A stretch of 64,000 nt of DNA from Rhizobium sp. 007 (GCF_015353075.1 NZ_CP064187.1:2108001-2172000), one strand, 5' to 3'; positions 1-10,868 are shown, numbered from the stretch's first letter. Notes: generated by a model from the sequence alone, not told the origin. Numbers and translations are program-made.

Positions 1-849
1 GGGCACAAGGGAGGTTGGCGTCATGCCCGGCTGGGTATTCACTTCCAGCCAGATAACTTCACCATCTTCGGAGAACCGGTCGTCGTAACGGAAGTCGGAC
101 CGACTGACCCCACGACAACCAATTGCTTGATGCGCCCTTAACGCCAATGTTTGTATTTTTTGGTAAATATTCGGTGAAATTTTCGCCGGGATGACGTGTT
201 TTGAGCCGCCCGCAGCATACTTGGCATCATAGTCATAGAAGTTGTGACCCTGCGGCACCACTTCGGTCACGCCGAGAGCCTTGTCGCCCATGACACCGCA
301 TGTCAGTTCGCGGCCATAGACATACCGCTCGACGATGACCTCTTCGCCATAGCGCCACTCCGGCGAACTGATGATCTGCGGCGGATGGGCCTGATCCTCG
401 TGAACGATCACGACACCGAAACTGGAGCCCTCCCGGACAGGCTTCACGACATAGGGCGGCTTCATTGGATGCTCGGCCGGAAAGGCGAAGCGATTGATGA
501 CTTCCGATTGCGCCACAGGGACGCCGGCCGCCGCCGCAACCCCCTTGGCCTTGCCCTTGTCCATCGCAAGCGCAGAGGCAAGAACGCCGGAATGCGTGTA
601 GGGAATTTCGAGATATTCGAGGATGCCCTGGATGGTGCCATCCTCACCGAAGGGGCCATGCAGCGCATTGAAGGCGACATCGGGACGAAGCCCCGCCAGC
701 TTCGCAGAAATATCGCGATCGACATCGATCCGCGTAACCTGGAAGCCCTCGCCCTCGAGAGCATCCGCGCAAGCCGTTCCCGAAGACAGGCTCACCGGCC
801 GCTCCGAGGAAAATCCGCCCATCAGGACAGCGACATGCTTGCGACTCAT
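1..849 (-). CDS. ddl: D-alanine--D-alanine ligase, partial (C-terminus beyond left edge)
   Basis: ATP-grasp ligase that joins two D-alanines for the UDP-MurNAc pentapeptide in the cytoplasm. The frame is open for 283 codons from an ATG at 847-849 to the window edge, so roughly the last 25 residues of a ~308-residue family member are missing. The N-terminus has [14 protein letters not shown], the Ddl glycine loop. [22 protein letters not shown] and [14 protein letters not shown] are the usual Ddl blocks, and EVNTQPGMT close to the edge is the metal-binding C-terminal motif. A GGGGG Shine-Dalgarno lies just before the ATG. It continues the dcw order after murB but is separated from murB by two unrelated genes and has its own upstream region with CtrA-like sites, so it probably starts a ddl-ftsQAZ transcript outside the window. 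Confidence 0.95.
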   Translation of the reverse strand, partial: MSRKHVAVLMGGFSSERPVSLSSGTACADALEGEGFQVTRIDVDRDISAKLAGLRPDVAFNALHGPFGEDGTIQGILEYLEIPYTHSGVLASALAMDKGKAKGVAAAAGVPVAQSEVINRFAFPAEHPMKPPYVVKPVREGSSFGVVIVHEDQAHPPQIISSPEWRYGEEVIVERYVYGRELTCGVMGDKALGVTEVVPQGHNFYDYDAKYAAGGSKHVIPAKISPNIYQKIQTLALRAHQAIGCRGVSRSDFRYDDRFSEDGEVIWLEVNTQPGMTPTSLVP

Positions 850-949
850 ACGAACCCCCAAAATAAACCTCAGCCTGATTTTCGAGGCTTGCACCAAGCT
901 TGCCCGCGAATCCGCTTCGCCTCAGACATGGGAGGGATATGACAACATT

Positions 950-980
950 ATGGTTAATGAAGTGTTTACTTTTATTAACC
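950..980 (-). promoter_or_regulatory. Candidate CtrA-binding site upstream of ddl
   Basis: Read on the minus strand, this stretch carries TTAACCAT, the alphaproteobacterial CtrA half-site, preceded by a second TTAA 17 bases earlier. It lies about 100 bases upstream of the ddl start. CtrA control of ddl/ftsQA promoters is known in Caulobacter; binding here is inferred from the motif only. Confidence 0.45.
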
Positions 981-1089
981 GGGTGCCTTCCCGAAAGGTT
1001 TCCACCCCTCAGGAACCCCTCTCGGCCTGCATGTTTCCGACTCGAAATCAGCGCGTTGGGGCGACATGCTGAAGTTCGCTCACAGCATG

Positions 1090-1120
1090 AAAAAACCCGC
1101 ACAGATGATCCATGCGGGTT
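1090..1120 (-). terminator. Rho-independent terminator of aqpZ
   Basis: On the minus strand an AACCCGCA / TGCGGGTT stem is followed by a run of T, 28 bases past the aqpZ stop codon. It separates aqpZ from ddl transcription. Confidence 0.85.
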
Positions 1121-1147
1121 CGCCCGGACAGGCGGCGAAGGCCGCCC

Positions 1148-1834
1148 TCAGTCGTCCTTGTCGAGCAGGTTCCAGACAAGCCCGCCAAGCGCACCGCCGG
1201 CGATCGGCGCCAGCCAGAAGAGCCAAAGCTGCTGCAGGGCCCAGCCGCCGACAAAGAGAGCCTGGCCTGTCGAGCGGGCGGGATTGACGGATGTGTTCGT
1301 CACCGGGATCGAGATCAGGTGGATCAGCGTCAGCGCCAGGCCGATCGCAAGCGGCGCAAAGCCAGCGGGTGCCCTGCCATGCGTGGAGCCCAAAATGACG
1401 ATCAGGAAGACCAGCGTCAGAGCGACTTCGATGACCAATGCCGAAGTCAGCGAATAGCCGCCGGGAGAATGCTCCCCATAGCCGTTGGAGGCAAAGCCTC
1501 CCAATTCAAAGCCGGCCTTGCCGCTTGCAACGAGATAGAGGAGAGCGGCGGCCGCAATGGCACCGATCACCTGCACGACGATATAGGGAACGAGGCGTCC
1601 CACCGGGAATCGGCCGGCGACCGCAAGGCCGACGGAAACGGCCGGATTGAAATGGCCCCCCGAAACGCCGCCCACGGCGTAAGCCATCGTCAGCACGGTC
1701 AGGCCGAATGCCAGTGAAACACCGGCAAAGCCGATTCCAAGGTCCGGAAAGGCTGCAGCAAGAACGGCACTGCCGCATCCGCCAAAGACCAGCCAGAACG
1801 TCCCCAAAAACTCTGCAATAAGCCTTTTCTGCAT
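1148..1834 (-). CDS. aqpZ: Aquaporin Z
   Basis: Inner-membrane water channel of the MIP family, 228 residues, the usual AqpZ length. The two half-helix motifs are present: HFNPAVSVG with NPA at residues 63-65, and [10 protein letters not shown] with NPA at 184-186. Residues F43, H172, T181 and R187 match the AqpZ selectivity filter, so a water-specific pore is favoured over a glycerol facilitator. Six hydrophobic segments are visible. The ATG has a GAAGGAAG ribosome site. It is monocistronic, with its own terminator, and diverges from the MHS transporter. Its place between murB and ddl is unusual for a dcw cluster. Confidence 0.95.
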   Translation of the reverse strand: MQKRLIAEFLGTFWLVFGGCGSAVLAAAFPDLGIGFAGVSLAFGLTVLTMAYAVGGVSGGHFNPAVSVGLAVAGRFPVGRLVPYIVVQVIGAIAAAALLYLVASGKAGFELGGFASNGYGEHSPGGYSLTSALVIEVALTLVFLIVILGSTHGRAPAGFAPLAIGLALTLIHLISIPVTNTSVNPARSTGQALFVGGWALQQLWLFWLAPIAGGALGGLVWNLLDKDD

Positions 1835-2087
1835 ATTTCTTCCTTCAATCTCAATCAGAGAGCGAAGAAGGAAGTCGCCTAAAACTGATTCCCGTCAATC
1901 CCCTCAATTTCAGGTAGCGTTGGCCACGCAGCTAATCATAGTACGCGAGACGAAAATCATCGCGGTGCGGCGGCATCGGATTTCATCACTTTCTTGCCCA
2001 TTCGGCGTTTGCGCGGAATTAAAATTGCGTTAAGAGCCTTCGACCCTTTCCAAGGGCGCTCTTTATTAAATCCCGAATGGAATAAAA

Positions 2088-3392
2088 ATGTCTGACGCGA
2101 TATCTCCCGTATCGCCGACCTCCGCTTCATCGAACAGTGCGCAAGTCAATTCGCCGGCGCGCGTTCTGATCGCGAGCCTTGTCGGCACCACGATCGAATT
2201 CTTTGATTTTTATGTCTATGCGACGGCAGCCGTCCTGGTCTTCCCGACGCTGTTCTTCCCGAACAACGATCCGACCACCGCCCTTCTCGCTTCCTTTGCC
2301 ACCTTCTCGATCGCCTTCTTCGCCCGTCCGCTCGGCGCCGTTGTCTTCGGTCATTTCGGCGACAGGATCGGTCGCAAGACGACGCTGGTCGCCGCCCTCC
2401 TGACCATGGGTATTTCTACGGTCGTTATCGGCCTGCTGCCCTCCTACGGATCGATCGGCGTCGTGGCGCCGCTGCTGCTCGCATTGTGCCGGTTCGGCCA
2501 GGGCTTCGGCCTCGGCGGCGAATGGGGTGGCGCTGTTCTCCTCGCAACCGAGAATGCGCCGGAAGGCAAGCGCAGCTGGTACGGCATGTTCCCGCAGCTC
2601 GGCGCACCCGTCGGCCTCTTTCTCTCCTCCGGCGTCTTCTGGCTGCTGCTGCAGGTCATCTCGCAGGACGCGCTTTTGAGCTGGGGCTGGCGCGTTCCAT
2701 TCATCGCCTCGATCGTCCTGATCGTCATCGGCCTGTGGGTTCGTCTCTCGATCACTGAAACACCGGCCTTCCAGAAGGCAATTGACAAGCATGAGCGTGT
2801 TGCCGTGCCGGTTGCGGAACTGTTCCGCAAGCACAAGCGCAGCTTGTTCCTAGGCACCTTCGTGGCGCTCGCGACCTTCGTGCTCTTCTACATCGGCTCG
2901 GCCTATCTGCTGTCCTACAACGTCAAGGTTCTGAAAATTCCCTTCCTGGACGCGCTGGAAATCCAGATTGTCGGCTCGGTCGCCTTCGGCATCTTCATCC
3001 CCGCCGCCGGCAGGCTCGCTGAAAGATTCGGACGCCGCGAAGTGCTGATCCTTACCACCGTCGTGATCGGTATCTTCTCGTTCTTCCTGCCCGGCCTGAT
3101 GACGGGCGGCGAAGGCAGCATCGTCGTCTTCGCGATTGTCGCCATGGCACTCATGGGCATGACATACGGCCTGATCGGTACCGCGCTGGCGGCCCCCTTC
3201 CCGACCGCAGTGCGCTACACCGGCTCGTCGATCACCTTCAATCTTGCCGGCATCTTCGGCGCCTCGCTGGCCCCCTATATCGCCACCTGGCTGCAGACGA
3301 ACTACGGCATGCTTTATGTCGGCTACTATCTCGGCCTTGCTGCCGTGATCACGCTGATCTCAATCCTGGCATCGGGCCGCGACGAAGTCTGA
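2088..3392 (+). CDS. MHS-family MFS transporter (metabolite:H+ symporter)
   Basis: Twelve-helix inner-membrane symporter of 434 residues. GHFGDRIGRKTTL is the MFS loop 2-3 signature. RFGQGFGLGGEWGGAVLL and the following ENAPEGKRSWYGMFPQLGAP block are typical of the metabolite:H+ symporter subfamily (ShiA, KgtP, ProP, YhjE). The 25-residue N-terminal extension is Ser/Ala-rich and probably cytoplasmic. The substrate cannot be read from sequence; organic acids or osmolytes are likely for the subfamily. The gene diverges from aqpZ, runs opposite to the surrounding dcw genes, and ends at a strong terminator, so it is an independent unit placed inside the cluster. Confidence 0.88.
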   Translation: MSDAISPVSPTSASSNSAQVNSPARVLIASLVGTTIEFFDFYVYATAAVLVFPTLFFPNNDPTTALLASFATFSIAFFARPLGAVVFGHFGDRIGRKTTLVAALLTMGISTVVIGLLPSYGSIGVVAPLLLALCRFGQGFGLGGEWGGAVLLATENAPEGKRSWYGMFPQLGAPVGLFLSSGVFWLLLQVISQDALLSWGWRVPFIASIVLIVIGLWVRLSITETPAFQKAIDKHERVAVPVAELFRKHKRSLFLGTFVALATFVLFYIGSAYLLSYNVKVLKIPFLDALEIQIVGSVAFGIFIPAAGRLAERFGRREVLILTTVVIGIFSFFLPGLMTGGEGSIVVFAIVAMALMGMTYGLIGTALAAPFPTAVRYTGSSITFNLAGIFGASLAPYIATWLQTNYGMLYVGYYLGLAAVITLISILASGRDEV

Positions 3393-3415
3393 TCGAGACT
3401 GCCTCCAGGTCAATC

Positions 3416-3449
3416 AAAGGCCGCGGCGGTTTCCCGTCGCGGCCTTTTT
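3416..3449 (+). terminator. Rho-independent terminator after the MHS transporter
   Basis: A perfect 10-bp stem AAAGGCCGCG / CGCGGCCTTT is followed by T residues. It lies between the convergent transporter and murB and may act in both directions. Confidence 0.85.
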
Positions 3450-3492
3450 CATTACTGGCAATCGACTGGCCGTTCTGGATAGATAAAAATGG

Positions 3493-4467
3493 CTATTCGC
3501 TGGTCACACCCTGGAACGGGCGCACCTCGCGGCCCGGCATGAAGACGCCGAGGCGCTTGATTTCCCATTCGAGCTTGACGCCGGAATTTTCGAAGACTTC
3601 ACGGCGAACCTGCTCGCCGAGATATTCGAGATCGTAGCCCGTCGCCTGCCCCATATTGATCATGAAATTGCAATGAAGCGACGACATCTGCGCGCCGCCG
3701 ATGACGAGACCCCGGCAGCCCGCTTCGTCGATCAGCTTCCAGGCCGAATGACCTTGGGGATTCTTGAAGGTCGAACCACCGGTCTTCTCGCGGATCGGCT
3801 GCACGGTCTCGCGGTGATTGCGCACCGCATCCATGTCGGCGCGGATCTTCGCCCGGTCCTCCGGATAGCCCTCGAAAAGCACGGAGGTGAAGATGAGATC
3901 AGGTGAGGCCGTGGAATGACGGTAGGAATATCCCATGTCTGCATTCGACAGCACGAGCTTGTTGCCCTTGCGGTCGATGGCATTGACCTCGACCAAGCGA
4001 TCGCGGGTCTCGCTGCCATTGGCGCCGGCGTTCATGCGCGCCGCACCGCCGATGCTGCCCGGGATGCCATAGAAGAAATGGAGGCCGCCGATGCCGTTGT
4101 CCATCGCCATCGCGGCCACATGCTTGTCCGGGCAGATGGCACCGGCGAGAATGCGGTTGTCGCCCGCAAGCTCGACCGAACCGAAGCCCTTGGCAGAAAG
4201 CCGCAAGACGACGCCCGGAATGCCGCCATCGCGCACGAGAATGTTCGAACCGACGCCCACGACCGTCAGCGGCACCTCTTCCGGCAGGATTTTCAGGAAT
4301 GCGATAAGGTCCGCCTCGTCGTGCGGCTGGAACATCAGCTCGGCAAGACCGCCAGCATGGAACCAGGTGACACGGTCCATGGGGGCATCCGGCGTGATAC
4401 GGCCCCGGATATCCTTCACACCTTCTCCGAGAGACTCGAGAAGCTTTTCCCCATTCACCTGTTTCAT
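3493..4467 (-). CDS. murB: UDP-N-acetylenolpyruvoylglucosamine reductase
   Basis: FAD enzyme that reduces UDP-GlcNAc-enolpyruvate to UDP-MurNAc with NADPH in the cytoplasm; 324 residues. The FAD-binding segment [13 protein letters not shown] is at residues 71-83, and [18 protein letters not shown] at 134-151. The catalytic serine is S232 in GGSTFKNP, and the C-terminal glutamate lies in LEWEIK. The length and the lack of the E. coli-type insertion suggest a type II MurB. Its ATG overlaps the murC stop by 4 bases, so it is translationally coupled and is the last gene of the main dcw transcript here. Confidence 0.97.
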   Translation of the reverse strand: MKQVNGEKLLESLGEGVKDIRGRITPDAPMDRVTWFHAGGLAELMFQPHDEADLIAFLKILPEEVPLTVVGVGSNILVRDGGIPGVVLRLSAKGFGSVELAGDNRILAGAICPDKHVAAMAMDNGIGGLHFFYGIPGSIGGAARMNAGANGSETRDRLVEVNAIDRKGNKLVLSNADMGYSYRHSTASPDLIFTSVLFEGYPEDRAKIRADMDAVRNHRETVQPIREKTGGSTFKNPQGHSAWKLIDEAGCRGLVIGGAQMSSLHCNFMINMGQATGYDLEYLGEQVRREVFENSGVKLEWEIKRLGVFMPGREVRPFQGVTSE

Positions 4468-5879
4468 GCAGACTTTCCCGAAAGACCTTCCAGTTGCTTG
4501 GGCAGCGAGACTGCCCAGTAAGTTATATTCCCAGCCCCTAAGAGAACCACAAAATCGCCGGGCTTTGCAATGTCCGCGACCATTTCAGGCAAAAGCTCCT
4601 GATGAGCGAGGAAGCGCGCGTCGCGATGGCCACCCGCTTTGATGCGGGAAACGAGTGCCTCGGAATCCACGCCTTCGATCGGATCTTCGCCCGCGGCATA
4701 GACCGGAGCAAGGAAAATGCTGTCGGCATCGTTGAAACAGGCGGCAAACTCTTCGAACAGGCTGGAAAGGCGCGTGTAGCGATGCGGCTGATGAACGGTG
4801 ATGACGCGGCCCTTGCAGGCTTCGCGCGCGGCCTTCAGCACGGCCTTGATCTCGACCGGATGATGGCCGTAGTCATCAAAGATCTGCACGCCGTTCCATT
4901 CGCCGGTCAGCGTAAAGCGGCGCTTGACGCCGCCGAAGGAGGCGAGGCCCTTTGCGATGTCGGCGCTCGAAATGCCGAGGCGGTTGGCGACCGCAATCGC
5001 TGCCGTTGCATTCGAAATGTTATGTCGGCCGGGCATCGGCATCACGAGATTGTCGAGCCTGATGACCTGTCCCGTGCGGCGGCGGCGGATTTCGACGTCG
5101 AAGATCGACCGTGCACCGTCGATGCGCACATTCATGAAGCGCACGTCGGCCTGCGGATTTTCACCATAGGTAATGACCTTACGGTCTTCGATGCGGCCGA
5201 CGAGAGCCTGGACCTCCGGATGATCGAGGCACATGACGCCGAAGCCGTAGAAGGGCACGTTCTCGACGAACTGCCGGAAGGCGGCGCGCACGGCGTCGAA
5301 ATTGCCGTAGTGGTCGAGATGTTCCGGATCGATGTTGGTCACCACCGCGACGTCAGCGGGCAGCTTCAGAAATGTGCCGTCCGACTCGTCGGCCTCGACC
5401 ACCATCCACTCGCCCTCGCCCATGCGTGCATTCGTGCCGTAGGCATTGATGATGCCGCCGTTGATGACGGTCGGATCGAGCCCGCCTGCTTCGAGCAGCG
5501 TGGCGACGAGCGATGTCGTCGTCGTCTTTCCATGCGTGCCACCGATGGCGATTGCATTGCGGAAGCGCATCAGTTCGGCGAGCATTTCGGCGCGGCGCAC
5601 GACCGGCAGCAGCTTCTCGCGGGCGGCGATAAGCTCCGGATTGTCCTTCTTGATGGCGGTCGAGACGACCACAACTTCAGCATCACCCAGGTTTTCCGCC
5701 TTGTGGCCGACGAAGACTTCGATGCCCTTGTCACGCAGGCGCTGCACGTTGGCGCTGTCGGCCTGGTCCGATCCCTGCACGCGGTGGCCGAGATTATGCA
5801 GCACCTCGGCGATACCGCTCATGCCGATCCCGCCGATCCCGATGAAATGGACGAGGCCGATCGCCTTCGGCATTTTCAT
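4464..5879 (-). CDS. murC: UDP-N-acetylmuramate--L-alanine ligase
   Basis: Mur ligase that adds L-Ala to UDP-MurNAc; 471 residues. The N-terminal nucleotide-sugar fold opens with [17 protein letters not shown]. The ATP loop [10 protein letters not shown] is at 113-122, followed by the central domain with [14 protein letters not shown] and the C-terminal domain with [10 protein letters not shown]. It overlaps murG at its start and murB at its end by 4 bases each, which indicates tight coupling of the last cytoplasmic precursor steps. Confidence 0.98.
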   Translation of the reverse strand: MKMPKAIGLVHFIGIGGIGMSGIAEVLHNLGHRVQGSDQADSANVQRLRDKGIEVFVGHKAENLGDAEVVVVSTAIKKDNPELIAAREKLLPVVRRAEMLAELMRFRNAIAIGGTHGKTTTTSLVATLLEAGGLDPTVINGGIINAYGTNARMGEGEWMVVEADESDGTFLKLPADVAVVTNIDPEHLDHYGNFDAVRAAFRQFVENVPFYGFGVMCLDHPEVQALVGRIEDRKVITYGENPQADVRFMNVRIDGARSIFDVEIRRRRTGQVIRLDNLVMPMPGRHNISNATAAIAVANRLGISSADIAKGLASFGGVKRRFTLTGEWNGVQIFDDYGHHPVEIKAVLKAAREACKGRVITVHQPHRYTRLSSLFEEFAACFNDADSIFLAPVYAAGEDPIEGVDSEALVSRIKAGGHRDARFLAHQELLPEMVADIAKPGDFVVLLGAGNITYWAVSLPKQLEGLSGKSA

Positions 5880-7000
5880 GACTGTGTCCCCTTGAACTGT
5901 GCAATTGTACGTCCGGCGGCAATAGCCTCAACCATGCCGGCAAGCAAGTTCGCAGCGTCCGGTTTCCCGGCCTGCTTTGCGGCTGCCGCCATCCGGGCGA
6001 GCTTTTGCGGGTCGTTCATCACATGTGTCAGGATAGAAGCGATCTTCTCCGGCGAGAGCTCCGATTGTGCGATGACCTTCGCGCCACCGGTCGCGGCAAG
6101 GGCTGCGGCGTTCGCCGCCTGATCGTGATCAAGTGCATGCGGATAAGGCACAAGCACGGCCGGACGGCCAATGACCGAAATTTCCGAAACGGTCGAGGCG
6201 CCCGAGCGGCAGATCACCAGATGCGCATTTGCAAGGCGCTCCGCCATATCGGTGAAGAACGGCGCGATATCCGCCCCCATCTCAAGCCTGGCCACACAGC
6301 CGCTCACCATTTCCATGTCTTCGGGGCGCACCTGCTGGGTAATGCGCAACCGCGCACGCAACTCGTCGTCAAGCAGGCTGATCGCCGTCGGCATCGCCTT
6401 GGAGAAATATTGCGCCCCCTGGCTGCCGCCGAAGACGACGAGATTGAAGGGCTCTCCGGCATGGGAAGGCTTGTATGGCACCTTCGCCGCTTCGATGATC
6501 GCCGGACGCACCGGATTGCCGGTGGTCACGGTCTTCTCGGAATAAGCGCCGCCATTCTCCGGCAGGAAACCGCCGGCGATCGCCTGCACGCGTTGCGCCA
6601 GCGCCTTGTTGGCGCGGCCCATCACGGCGTTCTGTTCGTGGATCATCGACGGCACGCCGAGGCGCGTGGCGGCAAGCAGCGGCGGCACGGTCGGATAGCC
6701 GCCGAAACCAACGACGACCGCAGGCTTCAGCCGCTGGATCAGTTTCTTGGCGGCACGCATTCCGGTCCACAGCGTCCACAGCGAACGCGCGACTGCGACC
6801 GGGTTCTTCGAGCCGATCGTCGCCGACGGCACGACGTGGATTTCATCCGCGGGGAATTTGCCGGCAAAGCGCTCGGCACGGCTGTCCGTCACGAGATGCA
6901 CGGAATAACCGCGCGCCTTCAGCTCGTATGCCAAAGCCTCTGCTGGAAACACGTGGCCGCCGGTGCCCCCGGCGGCGAGCAGGATGATACCTTTGCTCAT
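5876..7000 (-). CDS. murG: Undecaprenyl-PP-MurNAc-pentapeptide GlcNAc transferase
   Basis: GT28 glycosyltransferase that converts lipid I to lipid II on the inner face of the membrane; 374 residues. The N-terminal glycine loop [15 protein letters not shown], the middle block [16 protein letters not shown] and [14 protein letters not shown], and the donor-binding [11 protein letters not shown] are all present. It overlaps murC by 4 bases. The upstream gap to ftsW is filled by a RIME-like repeat, the only large gap within the mraZ-to-murB run. Confidence 0.97.
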   Translation of the reverse strand: MSKGIILLAAGGTGGHVFPAEALAYELKARGYSVHLVTDSRAERFAGKFPADEIHVVPSATIGSKNPVAVARSLWTLWTGMRAAKKLIQRLKPAVVVGFGGYPTVPPLLAATRLGVPSMIHEQNAVMGRANKALAQRVQAIAGGFLPENGGAYSEKTVTTGNPVRPAIIEAAKVPYKPSHAGEPFNLVVFGGSQGAQYFSKAMPTAISLLDDELRARLRITQQVRPEDMEMVSGCVARLEMGADIAPFFTDMAERLANAHLVICRSGASTVSEISVIGRPAVLVPYPHALDHDQAANAAALAATGGAKVIAQSELSPEKIASILTHVMNDPQKLARMAAAAKQAGKPDAANLLAGMVEAIAAGRTIAQFKGTQS

Positions 7001-7030
7001 CGGTAGGTTCGCCTTTCAACCAGGCAGCCG

Positions 7031-7167
7031 CCCCTCATCTGCCTGGCGGCACCTTCTCCCCGTATTGAGGGGGAGAAGAACGCATGCCGCAACTTCTTAG
7101 TACCCCTCACCGTCTCATGGGGCACGTCCCCTCTCCCGGCAAGCGGGCAGTGGGTTAGGGTGGGGGA
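7031..7167 (+). repeat. RIME-like intergenic repeat, copy 1 (between ftsW and murG)
   Basis: The element begins CCCCTCAT, continues with GGCACCTTCTCCCC and a GGGGGAGAAG counterpart that can pair with it, and ends near GGTTAGGGTGGGGG. Two related copies lie at 45236-45365 and 48982-49115. The layout resembles the Rhizobium intergenic mosaic element; that name is given from memory. It is inside the presumed dcw operon. Confidence 0.7.
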
Positions 7168-7191
7168 CAATTTAGACGGCACGGGCATATT

Positions 7192-8346
7192 TTACTCCGC
7201 CGGCATTCCGTGCGGCACGCGGAAGAGGCTCCGCTCCTGTGCACGTTTTTCCGGGCGATGGCGCGTCAGCGCGAGAATAAAACCGGCGGTCACGCAGATC
7301 GCGACCATGGACGAACCGCCGTAGGAAATCAGCGGCAGCGTCATGCCTTTTGCCGGAAGCAGCTCGAGATTGACGCCGATATTGATGATCGACTGGATGC
7401 CCATCTGAAGCACGAGCCCCGCGACGGCAAACCGGTTGAAGTCGTTCTTCTCCTTATATGCGTGCGATAGCCCCCTCAAAACAAGGACCGTGAAGAGCAG
7501 AACGAGCGCGATGCAGAAGATGATGCCGAATTCCTCGGCGGCGACCGAGAAGATGAAGTCGGTATGCGCGTCCGGGATGATGCGCTTGACGATGCCCTCC
7601 CCCGGTCCTTTACCAAACCAGTCGCCGCGGATGATGGCCTCGCGCGCAGTGTCGATCTGGAACGTGTCGCCCTCGCCGGTCATGAATTTGTCTATTCGCC
7701 CCGCCACGTGCGGGAAGACGTAGTAGGCGCTGAGCAGCCCGCCAGCACCGCCGGCGCCGAGCAGGATGATCCATATCCAGGGCATGCCCGCCATGAAGAA
7801 CATGCCACCCCACACGGCCGTCGTCAGGATCGTTTGGCCAAGGTCAGGTTGGGCGACGAGCAGAGCCGCGACCATCCCAAAGAGGATGATCGCAAAGAGG
7901 TTGCCCGGGATTTCCGGCTGACGCGCATGCTCTGCAAAGAGCCAAGCACAGACGACGACGAAGGCGGGCTTCATGAATTCCGACGGCTGGACCGAGATGC
8001 CGGCAAGCGTCACCCAGCGTCGGGAGCCTTTGACCTCGATGCCGAAGAAAAGTGCCAGGACCATCATGGCGAGCGAGATGACAAGCAGTAGGATGGCGGT
8101 CCGTCGCACCTGCCGCGGCGTCAGAAAGGAAAGCCCGATCATGACGGCGATCGAGGGGATCATGAAAGCCGCGTGGCGCTTCACAAAATGGAACGGCTCG
8201 AGCCCGATGCGCTCGGCAACCGCGGGCGAGGCCGCAAAGGAGAGCATGAAGCCGACGCCCATCAGGAAGATGAACATCGCCAGAAAAAAGCGGTCGATGG
8301 TCCAAAACCAATCGGCCAAAGGCCCACGTTCCGCACGGCTCACCAT
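7192..8346 (-). CDS. ftsW: Septal peptidoglycan polymerase of the SEDS family
   Basis: Lipid II glycosyltransferase that works with FtsI at the septum; 384 residues, about ten membrane helices. Blocks such as GSRRWVTLAGISVQPSEFMK, WFGKGPGEG, DAHTDFIFSVAAEEFG and the C-terminal PLISYGGSSM identify SEDS proteins. Position between murD and murG makes FtsW rather than RodA the right call. The ATG lies 1 base after the murD stop. The N-terminal segment MVSRAERGPLADWFW is cytoplasmic. Confidence 0.96.
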   Translation of the reverse strand: MVSRAERGPLADWFWTIDRFFLAMFIFLMGVGFMLSFAASPAVAERIGLEPFHFVKRHAAFMIPSIAVMIGLSFLTPRQVRRTAILLLVISLAMMVLALFFGIEVKGSRRWVTLAGISVQPSEFMKPAFVVVCAWLFAEHARQPEIPGNLFAIILFGMVAALLVAQPDLGQTILTTAVWGGMFFMAGMPWIWIILLGAGGAGGLLSAYYVFPHVAGRIDKFMTGEGDTFQIDTAREAIIRGDWFGKGPGEGIVKRIIPDAHTDFIFSVAAEEFGIIFCIALVLLFTVLVLRGLSHAYKEKNDFNRFAVAGLVLQMGIQSIINIGVNLELLPAKGMTLPLISYGGSSMVAICVTAGFILALTRHRPEKRAQERSLFRVPHGMPAE

Positions 8347-8347
8347 G

Positions 8348-9760
8348 TCATTTATCTCCTGTTGCCGAACCGACCAGCATAGTCACTCCGTCGAGCGCTG
8401 CCACATGGCTGACAAATGCATCGCCCCTGACTTCGAAGTTCTTGTACTGGTCGAAGCTTGCGCAAGCCGGGGATAACATCACCGCGGATGGACCAGTGTC
8501 ATCTTTTTCCGCATCGGCCGCGGCATGGGTAACCGCGCGTTCCAGCGTCCCCGAAATCTCGTAGGGCACCGCCTCGCCGAGCGTCGCGGCAAATTCCGCC
8601 GCCGCTTCGCCGATCAGATAAGCCTTGGCGATGCGCGGGAAGAACGGTGCAAGCGTCGTGATGCCTCCCGCCTTCGGCAGACCACCGGCGATCCAGTAGA
8701 TGCGATCGTAGCTGGAAAGCGCGGGCGCTGCGGCGTCTGCGTTAGTCGCCTTCGAATCGTTGACGAAGACGACGTTGCCGCGTGTCCCGACCGGCTGCAT
8801 GCGATGTTTGAGGCCGGGGAAGGAGGCAAGCCCGGTGCGAATCTCTTCGGCCGAAACGCCGACGGCAAGGCAGGCGGCGACCGCCGCAGCGGCATTCTGC
8901 GCATTGTGGCCGCCGCGTAGCGTCTGGATGCCGTCGAGATCGGCAAGCGGCAGAGCCGCAGCCGAAGAAGCCTGTATGAGCTTCGTACCCTCGGCATAGA
9001 TTCCATCGGCCAGCGGATGGCGGCGCGAAATGCGGACGACCTTCGTTCCTGCCCGCTCGACGCGATCAGCGATCATTTCGCAATGACTGTCATCGACGCC
9101 AACGATAGCGGTGCCGCTGCCGGCAACCAGGCGCTCCTTGATGCCGGCATAGTGCTGTATCGTGCCGTGACGATCGAGATGATCAGGCGTCAGGTTGAGC
9201 AGGATGCCAGCAGAGGGATTCAGCGTCGGCGCCAGATCAATCTGGTAGGAGGAGCACTCGACGACATAGTAGCGTCCGGCCTTCGGCGGATCGAGCGTCA
9301 GCACGGCCGTTCCGATGTTGCCGCCAAGCTGCGTGTCGCGGCCGCTGGATTTCAGGATATGGGCAATCAGCGCGGTCGTCGTCGACTTGCCGTTCGTGCC
9401 TGTGATGGCGATGAACGGGCAATCCGGCGCATGCGCCCGGCGCTCGCGCACGAAGAGTTCGACATCGCCAACGATATCGACACTGGCGGCGCGGGCGAGA
9501 TCGACCGTCCAATGCGGTTTCGGATGCGTGAGCGGCACACCCGGAGACAGAACGAAGAGCGACTGAACGCTCCAATCGATGCTTCGCAGGTCCGCGGTAT
9601 GGATTCCCTCGGCGGCCGCCTTGGTGACACTGTCCGGATTGTCGTCCCAGGCCGTGACATGGGCGCCGCCCAGAATGAGCGCGCGGGCCGTTGCAAATCC
9701 GGACCCGCCAAGCCCGAATAGGGCGACCTTCTTTCCTGCAAACGTCGTGACAGGAATCAT
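8348..9760 (-). CDS. murD: UDP-N-acetylmuramoylalanine--D-glutamate ligase
   Basis: Mur ligase adding D-Glu; 470 residues from the chosen ATG at 9758-9760. This start was preferred over an upstream in-frame codon because it gives the conserved opening [18 protein letters not shown], leaves 7 bases after the mraY stop, and has a GGTGAGG ribosome site. The ATP loop is GTNGKST at 121-127. [11 protein letters not shown] and FVNDSKATN are the central and C-terminal domain motifs. Confidence 0.97.
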   Translation of the reverse strand: MIPVTTFAGKKVALFGLGGSGFATARALILGGAHVTAWDDNPDSVTKAAAEGIHTADLRSIDWSVQSLFVLSPGVPLTHPKPHWTVDLARAASVDIVGDVELFVRERRAHAPDCPFIAITGTNGKSTTTALIAHILKSSGRDTQLGGNIGTAVLTLDPPKAGRYYVVECSSYQIDLAPTLNPSAGILLNLTPDHLDRHGTIQHYAGIKERLVAGSGTAIVGVDDSHCEMIADRVERAGTKVVRISRRHPLADGIYAEGTKLIQASSAAALPLADLDGIQTLRGGHNAQNAAAAVAACLAVGVSAEEIRTGLASFPGLKHRMQPVGTRGNVVFVNDSKATNADAAAPALSSYDRIYWIAGGLPKAGGITTLAPFFPRIAKAYLIGEAAAEFAATLGEAVPYEISGTLERAVTHAAADAEKDDTGPSAVMLSPACASFDQYKNFEVRGDAFVSHVAALDGVTMLVGSATGDK

Positions 9761-9767
9761 GTCCGCC

Positions 9768-10868
9768 TCACCGCAGCTTGAGGGTCGAAAGGCCGAGCAT
9801 CGCAAGGCCGACGGCGATGATCCAGAAGCGGATCACCACTTGGCTTTCGGTCCAGCCCTTCTTCTCGAAATGGTGATGGATCGGCGCCATCAAGAAGACG
9901 CGGCGCCCGGTCATTTTGAAGAAGCCGACCTGGATGATGACCGAGAGCGTTTCTGCAACGAAGAGACCTCCGATGATTGCCATGACGATCTCGTGCTTGG
10001 TCGCGACCGCAACGGTGCCGATCGTGCCGCCGAGCGCCAGCGAACCCGTATCGCCCATGAAGATTGCGGCGGGCGGCGCATTGAACCAGAGGAAGCCGAG
10101 GCCTGCACCGATGACTGCGCCGAGAACCACGGCAAGTTCGCCCGTGCCGGGCACGAAGTTGATCTGCAGGTAGTTCGCAAAGACCGCATTACCGGCAAGA
10201 TAGGCGATGATACCGAAGGAGGCGGCGGCAATCATCACCGGAACGATCGCTAGACCATCGAGACCGTCCGTCAGGTTGACGGCGTTGCCCGCCGAAACGA
10301 TGACGAAGCCACCGAAGGCCACGAACACGATGCCGAGATTGATCAGGAAATCCTTGAAGAAAGGGAATGCGACCGAGGAGCCGAAGGTCGAGCCTGCGGT
10401 ACCGGAGGCAAGCGCGGTGCGCATCATGAAATAGACGGCGATGCCGGCAATCACGAACTCTATGCCGAGACGCGCCTTGCCCGAGAACCCCTTATCGCTC
10501 TGTTTCGTGACCTTGAGATAGTCGTCGTAAAAGCCGATCGCGCCGAAGCCGAGGGTAACGAGCAGCGTCGCGACAACATAGACGTTGGAAAGGTCGGCCC
10601 ACAGAAGCGAGGCGCCGACGATGCCTGCGAGGATCATCAGCCCGCCCATGGTCGGCGTGCCGGCCTTCTTGAAGTGCGTCTGCGGCCCGTCGGCGCGGAT
10701 CGGCTGGCCCTTTCCCTGGCGGATTCGGAGCGAGTTGATGATCATCGGCCCGAAGAGGAAGACGATCAGTGCGGACGTGAAGAGAGAGGCGCCTGTACGG
10801 AAGGTAATGTATCTGAACAAGTTCAGAAATTTCAGTTGGTCCGACAGTTCGACTAGCCAAATCAGCAT
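9768..10868 (-). CDS. mraY: Phospho-N-acetylmuramoyl-pentapeptide transferase
   Basis: Integral membrane enzyme that makes lipid I from UDP-MurNAc-pentapeptide and undecaprenyl phosphate; 366 residues with about ten helices. Diagnostic blocks are [18 protein letters not shown] with the paired aspartates, [22 protein letters not shown] and the histidine motif HHHFEKKGW near the C-terminus. The substrate-handling residues are all intact. It sits between murF (22-base gap) and murD (7-base gap). Confidence 0.98.
   Translation of the reverse strand: MLIWLVELSDQLKFLNLFRYITFRTGASLFTSALIVFLFGPMIINSLRIRQGKGQPIRADGPQTHFKKAGTPTMGGLMILAGIVGASLLWADLSNVYVVATLLVTLGFGAIGFYDDYLKVTKQSDKGFSGKARLGIEFVIAGIAVYFMMRTALASGTAGSTFGSSVAFPFFKDFLINLGIVFVAFGGFVIVSAGNAVNLTDGLDGLAIVPVMIAAASFGIIAYLAGNAVFANYLQINFVPGTGELAVVLGAVIGAGLGFLWFNAPPAAIFMGDTGSLALGGTIGTVAVATKHEIVMAIIGGLFVAETLSVIIQVGFFKMTGRRVFLMAPIHHHFEKKGWTESQVVIRFWIIAVGLAMLGLSTLKLR

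Noticed and set aside
4602..6122. Long open frame antisense to murC and murG
   Set aside because: It mirrors the codon pattern of the strongly conserved murC/murG genes on the other strand and has no domain content or ribosome site; a GC-rich shadow.
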